64,000 bases of DNA from Companilactobacillus hulinensis (lineage in GTDB: Bacteria > Bacillota > Bacilli > Lactobacillales > Lactobacillaceae): assembly GCF_003946555.1 (NCBI RefSeq), contig NZ_RHOO01000008.1:1-64000 (forward strand), read 5' to 3'. Positions 15,188-25,052 of the stretch are shown in pieces (positions within the stretch are counted from its first letter, which is position 1; the number at the start of each line of letters is the position of its first letter). Under the pieces are notes generated by a model. It was not told where the DNA came from and searched no databases. It saw only the letters and a list, made by a program, of their open reading frames with translations. Position numbers and translations under genes: made by a program.

Positions 15188-16618
15188 CTAATTATTAATT
15201 GTTATTGTGTCTTCAACAAAAGGGAGTTTACTCTTACTTGCCTCTGAGTCTTTCATATAGTTCTTACCAAAGACAAATGCGAATATAACTGTCAATAATG
15301 GATTCATCCACACATAGAATGCAAACGGAATGAATGCGAATGGACTTACTCCAAGGATTCCTGAAATGAAAATACCACTTACACCCCAAGGAACCAGAGC
15401 GTTAATATCAGCACCACCACTTGCTAGAACACGTGATAAGTATTGTGGTTTGATACCAAGCTTTTTGAAATTACCACGGAAAGTTGTTCCTGGCAAAATA
15501 ATCGAAATGTATTGTTCACCAACTAAGAAGTTAACACCGATAGCACTGATCATTGATGCGGTAATCAATTTACCAGGTGTATTTACCTTATCGCTAAGTT
15601 TGCCAATTAAATTATCGACAACACCAAGTTTGAGTAATACACCACCCAGTGTCAAAGCGACCAAGATTAATGAAATACTGTCCAACATACTTGAAACTCC
15701 ACCACCACTGACAATTGCATTGATCTGCTTGTCAGATGAATTAAGTTTGAATCCTTGCATGATAACGGTACTGATTGTCTTAAATGATGTGTGATTGATG
15801 AACATGTCCATGATGATTGCCGTCAGTGATCCACTCAATAAAGTTGGAATAGCTGGAACTTGCATAATAGCACAACCAATCAGAACAATGATCGGTATAA
15901 GCATCCAAGGTGAAACAAAGAAGTTAGCCTGCAATGCATTGATGATGTGATGAACTGAACTCATATCAACTTGTCCATTACTGTGACCGATGAATAAAAA
16001 GATAATAGCGGTTATTGCTGCAGAGATCAAAGCAGTGTGGGAAATCGTTCTAATATGACTGAAGACATTTTTAACGCCCGCAATTCCAGTAGAAAGATTA
16101 GTTGTTCCAGAAAGTGGTGACATATTGTTACCAAAGAGTGATCCAGAAACAATTGAACCTGCTGTAAGAACAGCATCAATACCCATAACTTGACCAATAC
16201 CCATGAAAACAATTCCTAAAGTAGAAATTGTCGTAAATGAACTACCTACAATAACTCCGACTAAACAACAGCTAACAAAAACTGTGAATAAGAAGAAACT
16301 GGGATTAAGTATCTCTAATCCATAAACCATAATTGTTGGAATAACGCCTGAAATCAACCATGATGCAACCAGAACACCGATCATAACGAAAATTATCATT
16401 GGGATAATTCCTGGCTTAACACCATCAACGATTCCTTCTTGTAACTCCGACCAACTAAAACCACGAAGCTTACCGTAAAATAGCAATAATGTAAATGTTA
16501 AGAGAATCGGAACCTGTGGTGTCATACCGAAACCGATCATCATCGTCCCGAGTAATCCAAACATCACTACCATTACTATTAAACTTTCAATTGTGCTTAG
16601 TCTTTTTTCTTTTTTCAT
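15188..16618 (-). CDS. nhaC: NhaC-family antiporter, possible tyrosine transporter
   Basis: 476 aa, about 11-12 TM segments of the Na+/H+ antiporter NhaC family (GVIVGSSFTTISTLGIVFMGIG, GSLFGNNMSPLSGTTNLS, GGADINALVPWGVSGIF). It lies 27 bp after tyrS on the same strand with no convincing terminator between, so it should be co-transcribed behind the tyrosine T-box. NhaC-type genes under Tyr T-boxes have been predicted to be tyrosine transporters in Gram-positives; that would explain the pairing better than pH or Na+ control. Transported solute not proven by sequence. Confidence 0.88.
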   Translation of the reverse strand: MKKEKRLSTIESLIVMVVMFGLLGTMMIGFGMTPQVPILLTFTLLLFYGKLRGFSWSELQEGIVDGVKPGIIPMIIFVMIGVLVASWLISGVIPTIMVYGLEILNPSFFLFTVFVSCCLVGVIVGSSFTTISTLGIVFMGIGQVMGIDAVLTAGSIVSGSLFGNNMSPLSGTTNLSTGIAGVKNVFSHIRTISHTALISAAITAIIFLFIGHSNGQVDMSSVHHIINALQANFFVSPWMLIPIIVLIGCAIMQVPAIPTLLSGSLTAIIMDMFINHTSFKTISTVIMQGFKLNSSDKQINAIVSGGGVSSMLDSISLILVALTLGGVLLKLGVVDNLIGKLSDKVNTPGKLITASMISAIGVNFLVGEQYISIILPGTTFRGNFKKLGIKPQYLSRVLASGGADINALVPWGVSGIFISGILGVSPFAFIPFAFYVWMNPLLTVIFAFVFGKNYMKDSEASKSKLPFVEDTITINN

Positions 16619-16645
16619 ATTTATTCATCGCCCTAATTAAATTTT

Positions 16646-17890
16646 TTATTTAATTTTGGCTAAGAAGTACTTTTTCTTACCACGACGGATAACGATGTAT
16701 TTACCATCAAATGAATCTTTAGGGTCAATCATTTCTGTTGTATCAGTTAGTCTTTCCCCGTTAATTCTGATAGCACCGTTTTGAATATCTTCACGAGCTT
16801 GACGTTTTGATTTGTCTACATTTGTGGCAATCAAGAGATCTACTAAGTTGATTTCATCTGTTGAGATTTCTTCACTTGGTACACCATGGAAGGCTTGTGC
16901 AACTTCGTCTGTAGTAAGAGCTTGAATTTCACCTGAGAAGAGTACTTCAGTAATTTTTTCTGCTGTTTTGAGTGCTTCTTCTCCGTGAACAAACTTAGTA
17001 ACTTCTTCTGCCAAAGTTCTTTGTGCTACACGTTCTTCAGGTGCTGTCTTAACTTTTTCAGCTAAGGCTGCGATTTCATCTTGATTTAAGAAAGTGAATT
17101 TCTTAAGAAGGTTAATTACGTCTTTGTCATCTTGGTTAAACCAGAATTGATAGAATTCATATGGTGATGTCTTTTCAGCATCAAGCCATACGGCTCCACC
17201 AGCAGTCTTACCAAATTTTGTTCCGTCAGCTTTGAGCAACAATGGGATAGTCAATGCATATACTTCAGCATCTGAACCTTCAGCCTTGTGAATCAAGTCC
17301 AACCCAGCTGTAAGATTACCCCATTGGTCACCACCACCAACTTGTAACTGAATATCATGTTCACGATAGAGTGTTAAGAAATCTAGTGATTGCAAGATTT
17401 GATAGGTAAATTCTGTGAAAGAAATACCTGCTTCCAAACGACTTGAAATAATTTCCTTACCTAACATTGTGTTAACATTGAATAATTTTCCATAATCACG
17501 TAAGAAATCTAGGATTCCGATTGGAGCTGTCCAATCATAGTTGTTAACCATTGTGAAGTCCTTGAAGATTCTCTTAGCTTGATTACTTAGAGCCTCAACG
17601 TTGTGGTTGACTTGGTCCATAGTTTGCATTGGACGTTCAGCCTTCTTACCACTTGGATCACCGATTGAACCAGTTGCTCCACCGATAACGATATATGGAT
17701 GGTGACCAGCGTCACCAAAACGTTTCAATGTCATAAATGGAAGTAAGTGACCAATGTGCATTGAGTCTCCTGTTGGATCCATTCCGCAATAAAGGGAAAT
17801 GTCTTTCTTGTCGACTAACTTTCTCAAGCCCTCCTCATCGGATTGTTGGTTGATCAAACCACGCCATGAAAGTTCATCAATAATGTTCAT
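16646..17890 (-). CDS. tyrS: Tyrosyl-tRNA synthetase
   Basis: 414 aa class Ic synthetase that charges tRNA-Tyr. The HIGH-type motif is MHIGHLLP (about residues 42-49), the KMSKS counterpart is KFGKT, and an S4 RNA-binding domain occupies the last 65 residues (VDLLIATNVDKSKRQAREDI). ATG 17890 follows AGGAGG by 8 nt. A T-box leader precedes it and nhaC follows it. Confidence 0.97.
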   Translation of the reverse strand: MNIIDELSWRGLINQQSDEEGLRKLVDKKDISLYCGMDPTGDSMHIGHLLPFMTLKRFGDAGHHPYIVIGGATGSIGDPSGKKAERPMQTMDQVNHNVEALSNQAKRIFKDFTMVNNYDWTAPIGILDFLRDYGKLFNVNTMLGKEIISSRLEAGISFTEFTYQILQSLDFLTLYREHDIQLQVGGGDQWGNLTAGLDLIHKAEGSDAEVYALTIPLLLKADGTKFGKTAGGAVWLDAEKTSPYEFYQFWFNQDDKDVINLLKKFTFLNQDEIAALAEKVKTAPEERVAQRTLAEEVTKFVHGEEALKTAEKITEVLFSGEIQALTTDEVAQAFHGVPSEEISTDEINLVDLLIATNVDKSKRQAREDIQNGAIRINGERLTDTTEMIDPKDSFDGKYIVIRRGKKKYFLAKIK

Positions 17891-18165
17891 CTAAATATCC
17901 TCCTATTATTTTGCCCGAGTCGCTGGGAATAAAAAAAGCGCCCCTGCAGTATATGCAGGGACGCTAATTGCGCGGTACCACCCAAATTCAGATAACTAAG
18001 TTATCTGCTCTTTACTCCAGTAACGTTGGACACGAAATTTCAACTTGGTATTTTATCAGATTACCCTGCATGACTCGCACCAACCGTCAATTCTCTTAAC
18101 ACTCAGGTAAATGATTACTTGTTGTGAAGCTGAAATTTAATTTATGTATATGATACTAACAGACG
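17891..18165 (-). promoter_or_regulatory. Tyrosine T-box riboswitch
   Basis: The minus strand shows the T-box sequence GGGTGGTACCGCG (about 17984-17972), next to a terminator stem. A UAC codon in GATAAAATACC (specifier at 18050-18048) fits tyrosine, and AG-rich stem I sequence lies upstream. Uncharged tRNA-Tyr should stabilise the antiterminator and let tyrS-nhaC be transcribed. The 5' boundary is approximate. I could not settle on a single promoter in 18120-18180. Confidence 0.88.
17937..17965 (-). terminator. T-box attenuator terminator of tyrS
   Basis: AGCGCCCCTGC pairs with GCAGGGACGCT around a short loop. On the minus strand a TTTTTTT run follows. Confidence 0.9.
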
Positions 18166-18248
18166 TTCAAAATATTGCAAGTGTTTTTCATTAAAAAGTT
18201 CTAATTGATGTATAATATTTCTAATTTAATTATTGAGGACGTGCTGTT

Positions 18249-18501
18249 ATGCTATTAGAAAACTTTGACAACCAAAAAAATGAAATCATTCAAGCAATGC
18301 AAGAACTCTGATTGTGACTTCGTGGATATGGAAACCTCAGCCATCATTGCTTGGAGTAAATTCAGAAAAGTTAGCGCTTACCCTTTCTTTACAACCGCAG
18401 ATAATTTAGACTCAAGTAAGTGGGATCTTCGATCCGATTTTGCAACACAAATACCTGCTGCATTGGAAGCAGCCTTTTGCATTGCTAGAGAGATTATTTA
18501 G
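18249..18501 (+). pseudogene. Remnant of a nucleoside phosphorylase gene
   Basis: ATG 18249 begins MLLENFDNQKNEIIQAMQEL and then stops. Just downstream, in another frame, a C-terminal piece reads DFVDMETSAIIAWSKFRKVS and on to AAFCIAREII. VDMETSA is the conserved motif of uridine/purine nucleoside phosphorylases (PNP_UDP superfamily). A full gene is about 230-260 codons, so most of the middle is deleted and the frame is broken. The 3' end abuts the next gene's ribosome binding site, suggesting a former operon. Confidence 0.8.
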
Positions 18502-18513
18502 AGGGTGGAACAA

Positions 18514-19071
18514 ATGAGTAAGACTTTATATTTGATGCGCCATGGACAGACTTTGTTCAATATCAGACGCAAAATTCAGGGATGGTGTGATTCACCATTA
18601 ACCGATGTTGGTATAGAGCAAGCCAAATCAGCTGGAAAATATTTTAAGGACAACAATATAACATTCGACGAAGCATACTGTTCAACTGCCGAACGTGCCA
18701 GTGATACTTTAGAGCTTGTTACTGATATGCCGTATAAACGGCTTAAAGGACTTAGAGAATTTGGATTCGGGATGTTTGAAGGTGAAAGCGAGGACTTAAA
18801 CCCTCAGTTTGATCCATACAAGCACTATGGAGACTTCTTCGTTCAATATGGCGGAGAGGATAGCATGGACGGTCAGAACCGCTTTAATGGCACTGTAGAA
18901 AACATTATGAACAATGCCGACAATAATGACAACGTATTGATTGTTGCTCACGCAGGAGTGATAACCGCCTTCTCGACTGAGTGGTACAATCCCGTTAAGC
19001 TGCACGAAGATGGATTTACAAATTGCAGTATCTTAAAATTCACCTACGACAATGAAAAGTTCCAACTTTGA
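18514..19071 (+). CDS. Histidine phosphatase family protein
   Basis: 185 aa from ATG 18514 (AGAGGGTGG ribosome binding site; a GTG 9 nt upstream is inside that site). The phosphohistidine motif is LMRHGQTLFN near the N-terminus, and the second catalytic His is in VAHAGVI. Relatives dephosphorylate small metabolites or act as phosphoglycerate mutases; the length favours a small phosphatase. Substrate unknown. Ends at a bidirectional terminator. Confidence 0.9.
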   Translation: MSKTLYLMRHGQTLFNIRRKIQGWCDSPLTDVGIEQAKSAGKYFKDNNITFDEAYCSTAERASDTLELVTDMPYKRLKGLREFGFGMFEGESEDLNPQFDPYKHYGDFFVQYGGEDSMDGQNRFNGTVENIMNNADNNDNVLIVAHAGVITAFSTEWYNPVKLHEDGFTNCSILKFTYDNEKFQL

Positions 19072-19094
19072 ACAATTAATTAATCCAACAACAA

Positions 19095-19136
19095 AATAAC
19101 GCCACCTTGAGGTAAATTCCTCAAAGTGACGTTATT
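19095..19136. terminator. Bidirectional terminator
   Basis: AATAACGcCACcTTGAGG (19095-19112) pairs with CCTCAAaGTGaCGTTATT (19119-19136), with three symmetrical mismatches. It lies between convergent gene ends. Confidence 0.85.
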
Positions 19137-19140
19137 TTTA

Positions 19141-19722
19141 TTACATATGAGCTTCGATCCAATTCCAAACTTCTTCTTTACCGTATTTAGTTTCGGCACT
19201 AAATAATTGTAAATTATCTGTTTGATTGATCTGCATAGTCTTAGTTACCTTGCTAATTGCCTTATTCCACTGATTACGCTTGATTTTATCCATCTTAGTA
19301 GCAACGATCAACGTTGGAATGTGATAGTAGCTGACAAACTGATACATAGAAATATCATCGTCACTTGGTTCGTGACGTCCATCAACCAAAATAACTACGC
19401 CTTTAAGCACATGACGAGTTGTAAGATATTCTTCGATCATCACTCCAAACTCTTCACGTTGCTTCTTAGAAACTTTTGCGAATCCATATCCTGGAACATC
19501 GACCAGATATAATTGATCTTCAATGTTATAAAAGTTTAGTGTCTGGGTCTTACCAGGCGTACTAGACGTTCTCGCAAAGCTTTTACGATTTATAAGTGTA
19601 TTTATCAATGAAGACTTACCAACGTTAGAACGGCCTAATAAGGCTATTTCTGGGTATCCTTCGTCTGGGTATTGCTTAGAACTAACTGCACTCAAGTTCA
19701 TAGATACATTATTTACTTGCAT
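19141..19722 (-). CDS. engB: Ribosome-biogenesis GTPase EngB/YsxC
   Basis: 193 aa GTPase needed for 50S subunit maturation. G1 is [11 protein letters not shown]3 is DVPGYG, G4 is TKMD, and G5 lies near LFSAETKYG. Located downstream of clpX, the usual Firmicute neighbour (the clpX-ysxC pair). Confidence 0.96.
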   Translation of the reverse strand: MQVNNVSMNLSAVSSKQYPDEGYPEIALLGRSNVGKSSLINTLINRKSFARTSSTPGKTQTLNFYNIEDQLYLVDVPGYGFAKVSKKQREEFGVMIEEYLTTRHVLKGVVILVDGRHEPSDDDISMYQFVSYYHIPTLIVATKMDKIKRNQWNKAISKVTKTMQINQTDNLQLFSAETKYGKEEVWNWIEAHM

Positions 19723-19767
19723 AATTCACCTCAATGTAAGTATTCTATCATAATTCCCATAAAAAAA

Positions 19768-19786
19768 GGCCGCCTACTAGGCAACC
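19768..19786 (-). terminator. Terminator of clpX
   Basis: On the minus strand GGTTGCC-TAGTA-GGCGGCC forms a 7-bp stem with two G-U pairs, then TTTTTTT. It overlaps the clpX stop, separating it from engB. Confidence 0.75.
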
Positions 19787-21030
19787 TCTCCATCTTTAAG
19801 AATCAATTCCGGTTTCTTAACTTTACGAACTGCATCCTTAGTTACTTTGATACGTTCAATATCATCACGACCAGGGACATCAAACATAGTATCAAGCATT
19901 GTTTCTTCAACGATTGAACGTAACCCACGGGCACCAGTATTGCGTTCGATCGACATCTTAGCAATTTCTCTCAATGCTCCATCTGTGAATTGTAGTTCAG
20001 CACCATCGAGTGACAATAATTCTTGATATTGTTTGATCAATGCATTCTTAGGTTTAGTTAGAATATTTACCAAATCATCTTCAGTAAGTTTCTCTAACGC
20101 AGTAACAATTGGAATACGACCGATAAATTCAGGAATAATACCAAATTTCATCAAGTCTTCTGGGATAATTTGTTGCATCAAACTCTTTTCTTCGTCAAGT
20201 GACTTAGATTCATTTTGTTCAGCACCAAATCCAATTGTCTTATCGCCTAAACGATTCTTAACAATTTGTTCAATTCCATCAAAAGCACCACCAACGATAA
20301 ACAAAATATTTGTTGTATCAATTTGGATAAGCTCTTGTTGTGGATGTTTTCTACCACCCTGTGGCGGTACACTAGCAATTGTTCCTTCAAGAATCTTCAA
20401 GAGTGCTTGTTGGACACCTTCACCTGAGACATCACGTGTGATTGAAACGTTCTCGCTCTTCTTAGAAATCTTGTCGATTTCATCAATATAAACGATACCG
20501 TGTTCAGCCTTTTCGACGTCAAAGTCGGCGTTTTGCAATAATTTAAGTAAGATGTTCTCAACATCTTCACCAACATAACCAGCTTCAGTCAATGTTGTGG
20601 CATCAGCAATAGCAAATGGTACTTTCAAAATACGAGCTAACGTTTGAGCTAAGAAAGTTTTACCTGAACCAGTAGGTCCGATTAAGGCAATATTACTCTT
20701 TTGAAGTTCAGTGTCACCGTCTTTTGAATGTTCCATCTTATTAATTCTCTTATAATGATTATAAACAGCAACTGAAAGCGCACGTTTGGCATCAGTTTGG
20801 CCAATAACATAATCATCAAGAATTTTCTTGATTTGTAATGGTGTTGGGATGTTATCTAGATTCAATGGAGCACTATCTTTCAATTCTTCATCGATAATCT
20901 CTTTACATAAATCAATACATTCGTTACAAATGTATACGCCAGGTCCAGCAACGATTTTTTTAACTTGATCTTGAGTCTTTCCACAGAAAGAACAACTGAT
21001 TGTACCTGTAGTTTCTGTACTATCAAACAT
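19777..21030 (-). CDS. clpX: ATP-dependent Clp protease ATPase subunit ClpX
   Basis: 417 aa from ATG 21030 (MFDSTE), 9 nt after AAGGAG; an ATG 6 nt earlier is also possible. The N-terminal zinc-binding domain has CSFC and CNECIDLC. The AAA+ core has Walker A GPTGSGKT, Walker [10 protein letters not shown] and the sensor region [10 protein letters not shown]. It unfolds substrates and feeds them to ClpP, whose gene is not in the window. Follows tig. Confidence 0.97.
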   Translation of the reverse strand: MFDSTETTGTISCSFCGKTQDQVKKIVAGPGVYICNECIDLCKEIIDEELKDSAPLNLDNIPTPLQIKKILDDYVIGQTDAKRALSVAVYNHYKRINKMEHSKDGDTELQKSNIALIGPTGSGKTFLAQTLARILKVPFAIADATTLTEAGYVGEDVENILLKLLQNADFDVEKAEHGIVYIDEIDKISKKSENVSITRDVSGEGVQQALLKILEGTIASVPPQGGRKHPQQELIQIDTTNILFIVGGAFDGIEQIVKNRLGDKTIGFGAEQNESKSLDEEKSLMQQIIPEDLMKFGIIPEFIGRIPIVTALEKLTEDDLVNILTKPKNALIKQYQELLSLDGAELQFTDGALREIAKMSIERNTGARGLRSIVEETMLDTMFDVPGRDDIERIKVTKDAVRKVKKPELILKDGEVA

Positions 21031-21139
21031 ATGCATATTCTCCTTCAATAGTTCCGATACTTTGAAAGTCTAGCATTTAAGCTGGTGCTAGTAAAGTAAT
21101 TAGTTTAGAGAGCGTGTAAGACTGCCAAATTCCAAAAAA

Positions 21140-21159
21140 AAGAGACCTAACGGTCTCTT
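21140..21159 (-). terminator. Terminator of tig
   Basis: AAGAGACC-TAAC-GGTCTCTT with a poly-A on the left, so a U-run on the minus strand. Confidence 0.9.
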
Positions 21160-21176
21160 AAATCTAATAATCGAAA

Positions 21177-22463
21177 TTATTTTTCTTCAGCAGAATCAAC
21201 AATCATTTGGATTGCATTCTTAGCTGCAATATCATGAGCCAACATGTCATCTGTTAATGCGTTTCTAACAGCTTTTTCTTCCATGTTGTATTCATCAGCC
21301 AATGACTTGATTTCAGCTTTGATTTCGTCTTCTGAAGGTTTGATACCTTCCTTAGCAACGATTGCTTCGATAACTAAGTCAGTCTTAACACGTTCTTCAG
21401 CATCTTTAGCAAATTGCTTCTTCAAGTCGTCTTCGCTTGTACCTGTCATTTGATAGTACAACTTAGGATCGATACCTTGACGTTGCAAGTTAGCCATGTA
21501 TTGGTTCATTTGGTTATCAACTTCAGTGTCGATCATTGCTTGAGGGATCTCGTCGATCTTAGCATTCTTAACAGCAGCAGAGATTGCTTCTTCTTGGATA
21601 GCATCTTCAGCAGCTTGTTTCTTTTGATCCTTCAATTCGTCATGAATCTTCTTCTTAAGATCTTCAAGTGTGTCAACATCTTCGTCAACATCCTTAGCAA
21701 AGTCATCATCTAACTTAGGTAATTCCTTTGTCTTAACTTCATGAAGTTGTGTCTTGAAGATAGCATCCTTACCAGCTAGTTCTTTAGCTTGGTAATCTTC
21801 TGGGAATGTAACTTTAACGTCAACGTCTTCATCAGCACTGTGACCGATCAAAGCATCTTCGAATCCAGGAATGAATGAGTTTGAACCTAATTCTAGTGAG
21901 TAGTTTTGTGCACTACCACCATCGAATTCTTTACCATCAACTGAACCAACATAGTCAATAACAACTGTGTCGCCCTTTTCAGCTTTACCATCTTTAAGAA
22001 CTAATTCAGCTTGTTGCTTTTGTAGTTCTTCAAGACGTGCATCAACGTCAGCCTTCATGACATTACGTTTTTGCTTCTTAACTTCTAGACCTTTGTAGTC
22101 ACCAAGTTCAACTTCTGGTTTAACAGTGATTGTTGCACTGATAGCCCATGGTTGACCTTTTTCCATTGAATCAACTGTAATTTGTGGTTGATCAACTGGT
22201 TCTACACTAGTTTCAGAAACGGCTTTTTCATAAGCATCTGGTAGAACACTGTTCAAAGCATCTTCATAAAGTGCTTCTTCACCGTACATACGGTTAAAGA
22301 TTTGGCGAGGAACGCGGCCCTTTCTGAATCCAGGAACGTTCAAGCTCTTTTTAACACGATCAAAGGCAGTATCTAAGCCCTTCTTAATTGTGTCTTGGTC
22401 AATTTCAAATTTTAATTCACCAGTATTATTTTCTTTTTTTGTAAATTTAGCCTTAGCAGACAT
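21177..22463 (-). CDS. tig: Trigger factor
   Basis: 428 aa ribosome-associated chaperone and prolyl isomerase. The N-terminal domain carries the ribosome-binding signature [13 protein letters not shown] (about residues 44-56). The FKBP-like domain begins near [18 protein letters not shown], and a long helical C-terminal domain follows. It binds the exit tunnel through L23 and shields nascent chains. Preceded by a GGAGG-like site; own terminator. Confidence 0.97.
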   Translation of the reverse strand: MSAKAKFTKKENNTGELKFEIDQDTIKKGLDTAFDRVKKSLNVPGFRKGRVPRQIFNRMYGEEALYEDALNSVLPDAYEKAVSETSVEPVDQPQITVDSMEKGQPWAISATITVKPEVELGDYKGLEVKKQKRNVMKADVDARLEELQKQQAELVLKDGKAEKGDTVVIDYVGSVDGKEFDGGSAQNYSLELGSNSFIPGFEDALIGHSADEDVDVKVTFPEDYQAKELAGKDAIFKTQLHEVKTKELPKLDDDFAKDVDEDVDTLEDLKKKIHDELKDQKKQAAEDAIQEEAISAAVKNAKIDEIPQAMIDTEVDNQMNQYMANLQRQGIDPKLYYQMTGTSEDDLKKQFAKDAEERVKTDLVIEAIVAKEGIKPSEDEIKAEIKSLADEYNMEEKAVRNALTDDMLAHDIAAKNAIQMIVDSAEEK

Positions 22464-22617
22464 TTTATCCCTCCGGTATATTTCACGATCTCATACTTTG
22501 TAATATTACCTTAAAACAGCAACATTGTAAATATTTCACGCTAATTCTAAGTCTTTTTAGACAACTCCATAGTATTATAGAATACTTTGACCCGTTTTGT
22601 ACAAAAAATCTATAAAA

Positions 22618-22646
22618 AAAGAGTTGAGACAATGTCTCAACTCTTT
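22618..22646 (-). terminator. Terminator of tuf
   Basis: AAAGAGTTGAGAC (22618-22630) pairs perfectly with GTCTCAACTCTTT (22634-22646). On the minus strand TTTTTTT follows. Confidence 0.93.
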
Positions 22647-22665
22647 TTAAACAGTCTCAAAGAGA

Positions 22666-23856
22666 TTAGTCTAAGATTTCTGTAACAACACCAGCACCAA
22701 CAGTACGTCCACCTTCACGAACAGTGAAACGTGTACCACTTTCAATGGCAACTGGAGCAATCAAGTCAACTTCAAAAGTAACTTGGTCACCAGGCATAAC
22801 CATTTCAACGCCATCTGGTAATTCGATAACACCAGTAACGTCAGTAGTATGGAAGTAGAATTGAGGACGGTAGTTTGAGAAGAATGGAGTATGACGTCCA
22901 CCTTCTTCTTTAGACATGATATAAACTTCACCCTTGAACTTAGTGTGAGTTTGGATTGAACCTGGCTTAGCAAGAACTTGTCCACGCTCTACTTGGTCAC
23001 GGTTAATACCACGAAGAAGAACACCAACGTTATCTCCGGCTTCACCAAGATCCAATGTCTTACGGAACATTTCTAGACCAGTAACAGTTGATTTTTCAAC
23101 TTCTTCTTTCAAACCAACAATTTCAACTTCATCACCGACTTTAACTTCACCACGGTCGATACGACCAGAAGCAACAGTACCACGTCCAGTGATTGTAAAT
23201 ACGTCTTCGACAGGCATCATAAATGGCTTGTCTGTTTCACGTACAGGAGTTGGGATATATTCATCAACGACATCAAGTAGTTCTTCAACATGCTTGATTT
23301 CCTCAGGATCGCCTTCAAGAGCCTTCAAAGCTGATCCACGGACAACAGGAGTGTCATCACCAGGATAATCGTATTCTGAAAGTAATTCACGAACTTCCAT
23401 CTCAACAAGGTCAACAAGTTCGTCATCATCAACAAGGTCAGTCTTGTTCAAGAAGACAACGATGTATTCAACACCAACTTGGCGAGCCAATAGGATGTGT
23501 TCACGTGTTTGTGGCATAGGACCATCAGTAGCAGCAACAACAAGGATGGCACCATCCATTTGTGCAGCACCAGTGATCATATTTTTAACGTAGTCAGCAT
23601 GTCCTGGAGCATCAATATGTGCATAGTGACGCTTTTCAGTTTCATACTCAACGTGAGCTGTATTGATAGTAATCCCACGTTCCTTCTCTTCTGGGGCCTT
23701 ATCAATATCAGCGTAATCTTCAGCCTTAGCTAAACCTTTATCAGCTAAAACTTTTGTGATTGCGGCTGTAAGTGTAGTCTTACCGTGGTCAACGTGACCA
23801 ATTGTCCCAATATTTACATGGGGCTTAGTTCTCTCATAATGTTCTTTTTCTGCCAT
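22666..23856 (-). CDS. tuf: Elongation factor Tu
   Basis: 396 aa. G1 GHVDHGKT, G3 [13 protein letters not shown]4 NKTD, then domains 2 and 3 ending [10 protein letters not shown]. Delivers aminoacyl-tRNA to the ribosome. The strong ribosome binding site (AGGAGGA), two promoters and the strong terminator fit a highly expressed monocistronic gene. As in lactobacilli, it is separate from the str operon and sits beside tig. Confidence 0.99.
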   Translation of the reverse strand: MAEKEHYERTKPHVNIGTIGHVDHGKTTLTAAITKVLADKGLAKAEDYADIDKAPEEKERGITINTAHVEYETEKRHYAHIDAPGHADYVKNMITGAAQMDGAILVVAATDGPMPQTREHILLARQVGVEYIVVFLNKTDLVDDDELVDLVEMEVRELLSEYDYPGDDTPVVRGSALKALEGDPEEIKHVEELLDVVDEYIPTPVRETDKPFMMPVEDVFTITGRGTVASGRIDRGEVKVGDEVEIVGLKEEVEKSTVTGLEMFRKTLDLGEAGDNVGVLLRGINRDQVERGQVLAKPGSIQTHTKFKGEVYIMSKEEGGRHTPFFSNYRPQFYFHTTDVTGVIELPDGVEMVMPGDQVTFEVDLIAPVAIESGTRFTVREGGRTVGAGVVTEILD

Positions 23857-23934
23857 TACAAAGAATCCTCCTAAAATTTCATTTCATAAGATTTATCCAA
23901 AGAAAATGTTCTTTAGATGGCTCTTTACTGAAAA

Positions 23935-23963
23935 ATTATACTACTTTCAGAGGCGAAAGCAAA
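23935..23963 (-). promoter_or_regulatory. Proximal tuf promoter (P2)
   Basis: Minus strand TTTGCT (23963-23958), 17-nt spacer, TATAAT (23940-23935). Confidence 0.6.
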
Positions 23964-24004
23964 GTAATTCAGTATAACTCGCCTACTAAAAATATACTCT
24001 TTGG

Positions 24005-24033
24005 ATTATACGGGGCGCAGCCAAAATTGTAAA
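24005..24033 (-). promoter_or_regulatory. Distal tuf promoter (P1)
   Basis: Minus strand TTTACA (24033-24028), 17-nt G+C-rich spacer, TATAAT (24010-24005, perfect). It gives a leader of about 145 nt. Confidence 0.78.
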
Positions 24034-24062
24034 TACTATTAGTGAAAAAAGTTTACATAATT

Positions 24063-25013
24063 TCACTGTTGAAAGGTATTAATTAAAGAATCAAACCTTT
24101 TTATCCATTTTTTAACCTTTGGAAGCTCCGGATTGTCTCCTACTTGAGACTCATCCAGTAAACCATACCGCAAAAGGAATACTTTTGTCCAGAGCGTAGG
24201 TGTTTTTATAATTTCTTCTCCAAATGGATACACCATTGCAGCATATAATGACAATTCACTACGCATATTATCAAGTTGCACTTCATTTTCACTATCAACT
24301 AGGATCTTTTCCAATTCATCACACATTTCCAAATAAACATCAGTTGACAATATAGGCTTTAGCTTCGATGGATTAAACTTTTTATTTTCACCATAAAACG
24401 AAATGTCCATATTTTCATCGATACCAAGCTTAAAAAGATTCTCGACAGTTTCACTTTTTAACAACGGGTGTAACAGCGGATTATCTAATAAAATTTGAGC
24501 ACTTTTTAAATAACTCTGATTATCAAATTCTCTCAAACTACGAAGTAGTTGTATTTGATCAATAACTGGTTGTGTGACGATAGAATTCAGTGACGCTTCA
24601 ATCTTGTTCATACGAGGCTTAAACGAACGATTATGACGATTTTCAGACAATTGAACACGATTACCAAATTCATCTATAAATGCCTTTTTAATTGTCGAAA
24701 GTGGATTCGTTGCATAGAAATAAAGCATCTGGTTTGCCAATAAATAATCATTATTTTCAATAACAATATCAGTTGCTAGTCCAGCTGCTTCTGGGTCACT
24801 CAAATAATAATTGAAATAATCCAAAATAACTGCCTCTGCTTCATCAGCTCTTTTAGAATTCAGCAAAGAAGCGGCTAATCCTTGATTAATCGCAAAAGAT
24901 TGCTCTATTCCATAGGCTTGCGAATACAAATCAGTAGCATCATCCCAATTACCCTTGTCAAATGCCTCTTCTGCTTGATCCAATATACGTTTTAAATTAT
25001 CTGAGTCGTCCAT
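24063..25013 (-). CDS. Tetratricopeptide-type protein
   Basis: 316 aa, soluble, highly helical. Residues 7-80 contain two TPR-like units (AEEAFDKGNWDDATDLYSQAY, then LAASLLNSKRADEAEAVILDY). The rest is a helical domain without recognisable motif. It lies 40 bp after RNase J2 and probably shares its transcript. TPR domains mediate protein contacts; the partner is unknown. Confidence 0.8.
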   Translation of the reverse strand: MDDSDNLKRILDQAEEAFDKGNWDDATDLYSQAYGIEQSFAINQGLAASLLNSKRADEAEAVILDYFNYYLSDPEAAGLATDIVIENNDYLLANQMLYFYATNPLSTIKKAFIDEFGNRVQLSENRHNRSFKPRMNKIEASLNSIVTQPVIDQIQLLRSLREFDNQSYLKSAQILLDNPLLHPLLKSETVENLFKLGIDENMDISFYGENKKFNPSKLKPILSTDVYLEMCDELEKILVDSENEVQLDNMRSELSLYAAMVYPFGEEIIKTPTLWTKVFLLRYGLLDESQVGDNPELPKVKKWIKRFDSLINTFQQ

Positions 25014-25052
25014 AAAGTACCTCGTTATAATAATAGATCGACCGAAGTCGAC

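Noticed and set aside
15330-15794. 154-codon plus-strand frame inside nhaC
   Set aside because: Antisense shadow of a conserved membrane protein gene; no start signals.
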